Assembly (NCBI GenBank): GCA_012295275.1
Contig: CM022666.1
Location: forward strand, 3,228,616-3,238,615
DNA length: 10,000 bases
Direction: 5' to 3'
From: Chrysomallon squamiferum
Lineage: Eukaryota; Mollusca; Gastropoda; Neomphalida; Peltospiridae
Shown: piece by piece, positions 7,730-10,000 of the stretch
Layout of the letters: every line of letters starts with the position of its first letter
Position numbering within the stretch: position 1 is the stretch's first letter
The notes under the pieces: generated by a model
Databases searched by the model: none
Told to the model about the DNA's origin: nothing
The model's input: the letters and a program-made list of their open reading frames with translations, nothing else
Made by a program: the position numbers and the translations under genes

Positions 7730-8097
7730 CTGCCATTGTTGGCTTGAAACTGGACCTGCAACCCCCCTTAGCGTCATATCTCGCTTTTGAACCCGGTTCC
7801 CGAGTGACTGAGATGAGTTTAGATGCTTTTCGATCGCCGATAATGTAAGCACGAAGCTAATATATTGCACACTTTTAATCCTTCGCCTGCGGAGATATGC
7901 GTATTTCATCTTCTGTGTGCAAGCGATGCCTGCCAAGATTGTACATTTCAGCGAGGATTTCGACCAATGGTGACGCGCCCCTGCCCCCCTCCCCCGCAGT
8001 GAAATGTACACGGATTGTAGGCAGTTTGCAGAAACTCTCTCGTCCGACTCTACGTGCGGTCTCTTGTGAAATTCGCCTGAACTTTGACCTTGCTGTC
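7730..8097. other. GC-richer unique segment, no supportable gene
   Basis: About 370 bp, GC- and CpG-richer than its surroundings, with a C-rich tract at 7978-7996. Frames on both strands cross it (plus from 7897, minus from 8011), but both end in homopolymer-encoded Ile/Phe runs and show no domain. The minus strand near 7791-7800 has a weak tRNA B-box-like GGTTCAAA without an A box. It contains the inverted repeat listed next. Confidence 0.6.
7918..8030. repeat. Imperfect inverted repeat with 49-nt loop
   Basis: The inner arms are perfect over 11 bp: TGTACATTTCA at 7940-7950 and TGAAATGTACA at 8000-8010. Pairing resumes outward with TGCCT (7927-7931) against AGGCA (8019-8023), and TGCAA (7918-7922) against TTGCA (8026-8030). 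From 7927 inward 18 of 24 positions pair. The loop is C-rich. The form suits a foldback element or a hairpin RNA precursor, but no family was recognised. Confidence 0.75.
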
Positions 8098-8136
<39 letters not shown>

Positions 8137-8161
8137 TTTTTTTTTTTTTTTTTTTTTTTTT
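8098..8161. repeat. (TTA)12 followed by T27
   Basis: About 12 ATT/TTA units pass directly into 27 T. A further short TTATTATTATT follows after AGCG. Confidence 0.97.
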
Positions 8162-8230
8162 AGCGTTATTATTATTTTGATATTGAAAAAAAAAACACAA
8201 TGTGCATTTTCATCTGCAAATTGTTAATGC
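8162..8230. other. Short AT-rich spacer
   Basis: Includes a short ATT remnant and an A9-10 run at about 8185-8194. Nothing else recognised. Confidence 0.6.
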
Positions 8231-8305
8231 TAATATTAATATTAATATTCTTCTTCTTCATCTTCTTCTTCTTCTTCTTCTTCTTCTTCATTATTATTAT
8301 TATTG
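8231..8305. repeat. Compound (AATATT)3(TTC)n(ATT)n microsatellite
   Basis: Three AATATT hexamers, then about 13 TTC units with one ATC variant, then about five ATT units. Confidence 0.95.
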
Positions 8306-8400
8306 TTATCAAGCATTTTGTGTTTCCTTTCAAATCCTCTGTATAGATATATGTTATATATTTATTGTGTAAAAAAAAGTAAAGAAAGAAAAAGAGCGCA
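8306..8400. other. Unique AT-rich spacer
   Basis: Single-copy-looking sequence ending in a purine-rich AAAGAAAGAAAAAGAG stretch. Confidence 0.6.
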
Positions 8401-8443
8401 TGAGTACTCACGCACACGCACATGCACTCACACACACACACAC
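8401..8443. repeat. 10-bp palindrome and (CA)n tract
   Basis: TGAGTACTCA at 8401-8410 is a perfect palindrome. It is followed by imperfect CA units and then about seven clean CA units at 8429-8443. Confidence 0.92.
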
Positions 8444-8575
8444 TATTATCACGATAAGGCACTTAGCAATAAGGCACCGTTTATATATACCTCCCATGAA
8501 CAGAAAAGGAAAATATCACGGATGTTTCAGTCCATCTTTATCTTTTATATCTATCCATGTCTCTCATCTCTATCC

Positions 8576-8576
<1 letters not shown>
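8444..8576. other. Unique sequence leading into the TCTA array
   Basis: About 130 bp with increasing TCTA-like words toward the right. No gene. Confidence 0.6.
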
Positions 8577-8663
<87 letters not shown>

Positions 8664-8668
8664 GTCTG

Positions 8669-8720
<52 letters not shown>
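8577..8720. repeat. Compound TCTA/TCTG tetranucleotide repeat
   Basis: The order is (TCTA)10 at 8577-8616, (TCTG)10 at 8617-8656, one TCTA, (TCTG)2 at 8661-8668, then (TCTA)13 to 8720. Every unit is an exact tetramer in phase over 144 bp. On the minus strand it reads GATA/GACA. The Ser-Ile-Tyr-Leu frames across it are artefacts. Confidence 0.98.
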
Positions 8721-8721
<1 letters not shown>

Positions 8722-8858
8722 ATATCTATCTATCTAACTATATATCTGTCTGTCTGTCTATCTATCTATCTTTATCTATTTATCAATTCTATTTATCCAT
8801 CTCCCTCTATCTATCTATCTATCTATCTACCTATCTATCTATCTATCTATCTATCTAT
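8721..8858. repeat. Degenerate continuation of the TCTA array
   Basis: TATA and ACTA variants, (TCTG)3 at 8745-8756, three TCTA, a decayed 40-bp stretch, then about 13 TCTA units at 8806-8858 with one CCTA variant. It is probably part of the same original array. Confidence 0.95.
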
Positions 8859-8990
8859 TGTGTATTTCTCTCTTTATGACTCTATCTCTAACTATCTATG
8901 TCTTTATGTCTCTCACCCTCTCATTCTCTTTCTTTACACACACACACACACACCTATTCTCACATTCCAGACATTCTTAAAAAAAAAAAA
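8859..8990. repeat. Pyrimidine-rich stretch with (CA)9 and A12
   Basis: TCTC-rich sequence, then about nine AC units at 8935-8953, then a 12-A run at about 8979-8990. Confidence 0.88.
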
Positions 8991-9394
8991 TCAACATGTG
9001 CGCGTACCGGATTACCATTCGAAATCATCATTATCATTACGATATCTACATTATTAATACCTGCGAGATGTTATCATCCATCGAACAGGTTTAAAACAAA
9101 CAGCGTGCGCTCCTCGACATTTAGTCTGTCAGTCATCGTAACCACGTGACCCCTCACAGGCTTCCGTTACCGTCGTTACGTCACGGCAACCCTTATCAAC
9201 GGCTTAGGTGAAGCAGCAATTAATCTTTTTTGACTAGATACTTACTGTCAAGGGAATTAACTCTGCTGACGGATCGTATGACAAAAAGAAAACACAAAAG
9301 TGTTAAAAAAAATATGATACAATCAAGTGTAAGCGATAGACAGAGATTAAATATGAATTTAGACGTCAAATAACCGAAAATATGTTTCGTGTAC
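8991..9394. other. Unique sequence, no gene seen; two factor-like motifs
   Basis: About 400 bp with a GC-richer middle. CACGTG (9143-9148, palindromic E-box followed by AC) and TTACGTCA (9176-9183, one base from a full CRE) lie 28 bp apart. Both motifs are short enough to occur by chance. No transcription start or exon was recognised. Confidence 0.5.
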
Positions 9395-9504
9395 TTTTTT
9401 TTTCTTCTTTTTTTTCGTAATTATTTATGCTTTTTCTTTTCATTTCTTCTTCTTTCTTCTTCTTCTTCTTCTTCTTCTTCTTCTTCTTCTTCTTCTTCTT
9501 CTTC
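9395..9504. repeat. T-rich tract and (TTC)17
   Basis: T- and CTTTT-rich sequence leads to 17 uninterrupted TTC units at 9454-9504. The minus strand is (GAA)17, a pure polypurine tract of the class known to form triplex DNA. Confidence 0.97.
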
Positions 9505-9607
9505 ATTTTAAACTTCTACTGTGTATGATTTGTTATTGAAATATAGAACGCTCTTTTAACTTATCTAACTGTCTGTATAATACTGTCTTGGTAAATTTTT
9601 GATGATT
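9505..9607. other. Unique spacer before the satellite
   Basis: About 100 bp that does not match the tail of the 82-nt monomer, so the array seems to begin at the ATT tract that follows. Confidence 0.7.
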
Positions 9608-9630
9608 TTATTATTATTATTATTATTGTT

Positions 9631-9709
9631 ATCAGCGACTAATCTTTGCTAACAATAAAGGATGATAGCAAAGATTATCTGTTGTCGGCATCCACCTAAT
9701 ATCGGTTTA

Positions 9710-9712
<3 letters not shown>
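9631..9712 (+). repeat. 82-nt monomer 1, with perfect 12-bp hairpin
   Basis: TAATCTTTGCTA (9640-9651) and TAGCAAAGATTA (9666-9677) are exact reverse complements around a 14-nt loop. CGAC (9636-9639) can also pair with GTCG (9684-9687) across a 6-nt bulge. It is preceded by a short ATT run. Confidence 0.96.
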
Positions 9713-9753
<41 letters not shown>

Positions 9754-9755
<2 letters not shown>

Positions 9756-9835
9756 CAGCGACTAATCTTTGCTAACAATAAAGGATGACTACATTAATTA
9801 TCTGTTGTCGGCATCCACCTAATATCGGTTTATCA
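9754..9835 (+). repeat. 82-nt monomer 2, hairpin arm degenerate
   Basis: Identical to monomer 1 except for six substitutions, all in the 8-nt block 9789-9796 (CTACATTA in place of TAGCAAAG). Only 6 of the 12 stem positions still pair. The right edge passes into ACC then ATC units before ATT. Confidence 0.96.
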
Positions 9836-9844
9836 CCATCATCA

Positions 9845-9903
<59 letters not shown>

Positions 9904-9905
<2 letters not shown>

Positions 9906-9985
9906 CAGCGACGAATCTTTGCTAACAATAAAGGATGACAACAAAAATTATCTGTTGTCGGCATCCACCTAATATCGGTTTATCA
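9904..9985 (+). repeat. 82-nt monomer 3, hairpin arm partly degenerate
   Basis: It differs from monomer 1 at three positions in the same block (9939-9946, CAACAAAA) and at one further site, G at 9913 in place of T. Eight of 12 stem positions pair. The right edge passes into ATC units then ATT at the window end. Confidence 0.96.
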
Positions 9986-10000
9986 TCATCATCATTATTA

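Larger units (their letters stand above)
9608..10000. repeat. Tandem array: 82-nt monomer plus (ATT/ATC)n spacers, three copies, runs off the edge
   Basis: Three 82-nt cores (9631-9712, 9754-9835, 9904-9985) alternate with trinucleotide spacers of 41 and 68 nt. Start-to-start periods are 123 and 150 nt. The right spacer is cut by the window end, so more copies are likely. The cores carry AATAAA in the loop of a hairpin, and all lie in the same orientation. No match to a known satellite, SINE or MITE was recognised. Confidence 0.96.

Noticed and set aside
7975-8000. C-rich tract ending in CAG resembling a 3' splice acceptor
   Set aside because: Downstream sequence contains no supported exon and soon enters the ATT and T tracts. 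The CAG also lies at the edge of the inverted repeat loop.
7691-8163. Opposed plus and minus frames across the GC-richer segment
   Set aside because: Both run into homopolymer-encoded Phe or Ile tracts, overlap each other on opposite strands and have no recognisable motif. Length alone does not support a gene.
8303-9057. Three overlapping plus-strand frames of 144-166 residues rich in Ser-Ile-Tyr-Leu
   Set aside because: All are translations of the TCTA/TCTG microsatellite in different phases. All three frames stay open because the tetramer contains no stop in any phase.
9608-10000. Regularly spaced near-identical repeats suggesting a CRISPR array
   Set aside because: The repeats are 82 nt, spacers are trinucleotide microsatellites and not unique sequence, and the surroundings are typical of a eukaryotic genome.

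Overview
This window looks like intergenic or intronic DNA from an animal nuclear genome. It is strongly AT-rich and packed with simple sequence repeats: mono-, di-, tri-, tetra- and pentanucleotide tracts. Between them lie short unique stretches with ordinary CpG content. No open reading frame can be supported as a gene. The longer frames are translations of microsatellites (poly Ser-Ile-Tyr-Leu from TCTA, poly Leu/Tyr/Cys from AAT/AAC) or begin at non-ATG codons in unique sequence with no recognisable domain. The density of CTGT/CTAT, GTAT, ATT, CT and poly(A/T) tracts resembles mollusc genomes, cephalopods in particular. That assignment is by general impression only and is weak.

Layout. 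1-1000: AT-rich unique DNA with a long (CT)n tract, (AT)n, A22 and a (CA)4(CG)n alternating tract. 1000-2060: A-rich DNA, T28(CT)6, a perfect 8-bp hairpin, and about 350 bp of degenerate ACT/ATT trinucleotides. 2060-3150: two GTAT-type tracts, T- and A-runs and short unique pieces. 3150-3430: a locally CpG-rich unique segment with a 14-bp interrupted hairpin. 3430-4200: pyrimidine-rich DNA, a unique block ending in A21, a GAT tract and a compound (AACT)(AAAT)(AAT) repeat. 4200-5370: mostly unique DNA with no visible gene. 5370-6100: a 290-bp ATATT array and a 220-bp AAT/AAC array. 6100-7600: unique AT-rich DNA with CTGT tracts and a perfect 16-bp tandem duplication. 7600-8310: alternating long T and A runs around a GC-richer segment that holds a large imperfect inverted repeat. 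8310-8960: a CA tract and a long compound TCTA/TCTG repeat. 8960-9610: unique DNA, then a (TTC)17 tract.

9608-10000 is the most distinctive part. Three monomers, each exactly 82 nt and almost identical, are separated by (ATT/ATC)n spacers, and the array probably runs past the window edge. Nearly all differences between monomers fall in one 8-nt block. That block forms one arm of a hairpin that is a perfect 12-bp stem in the first monomer and mispaired in the other two.

There are no interacting genes to describe. I found no RNA gene, CRISPR array, recognisable transposase or reverse transcriptase, and no viral sequence.
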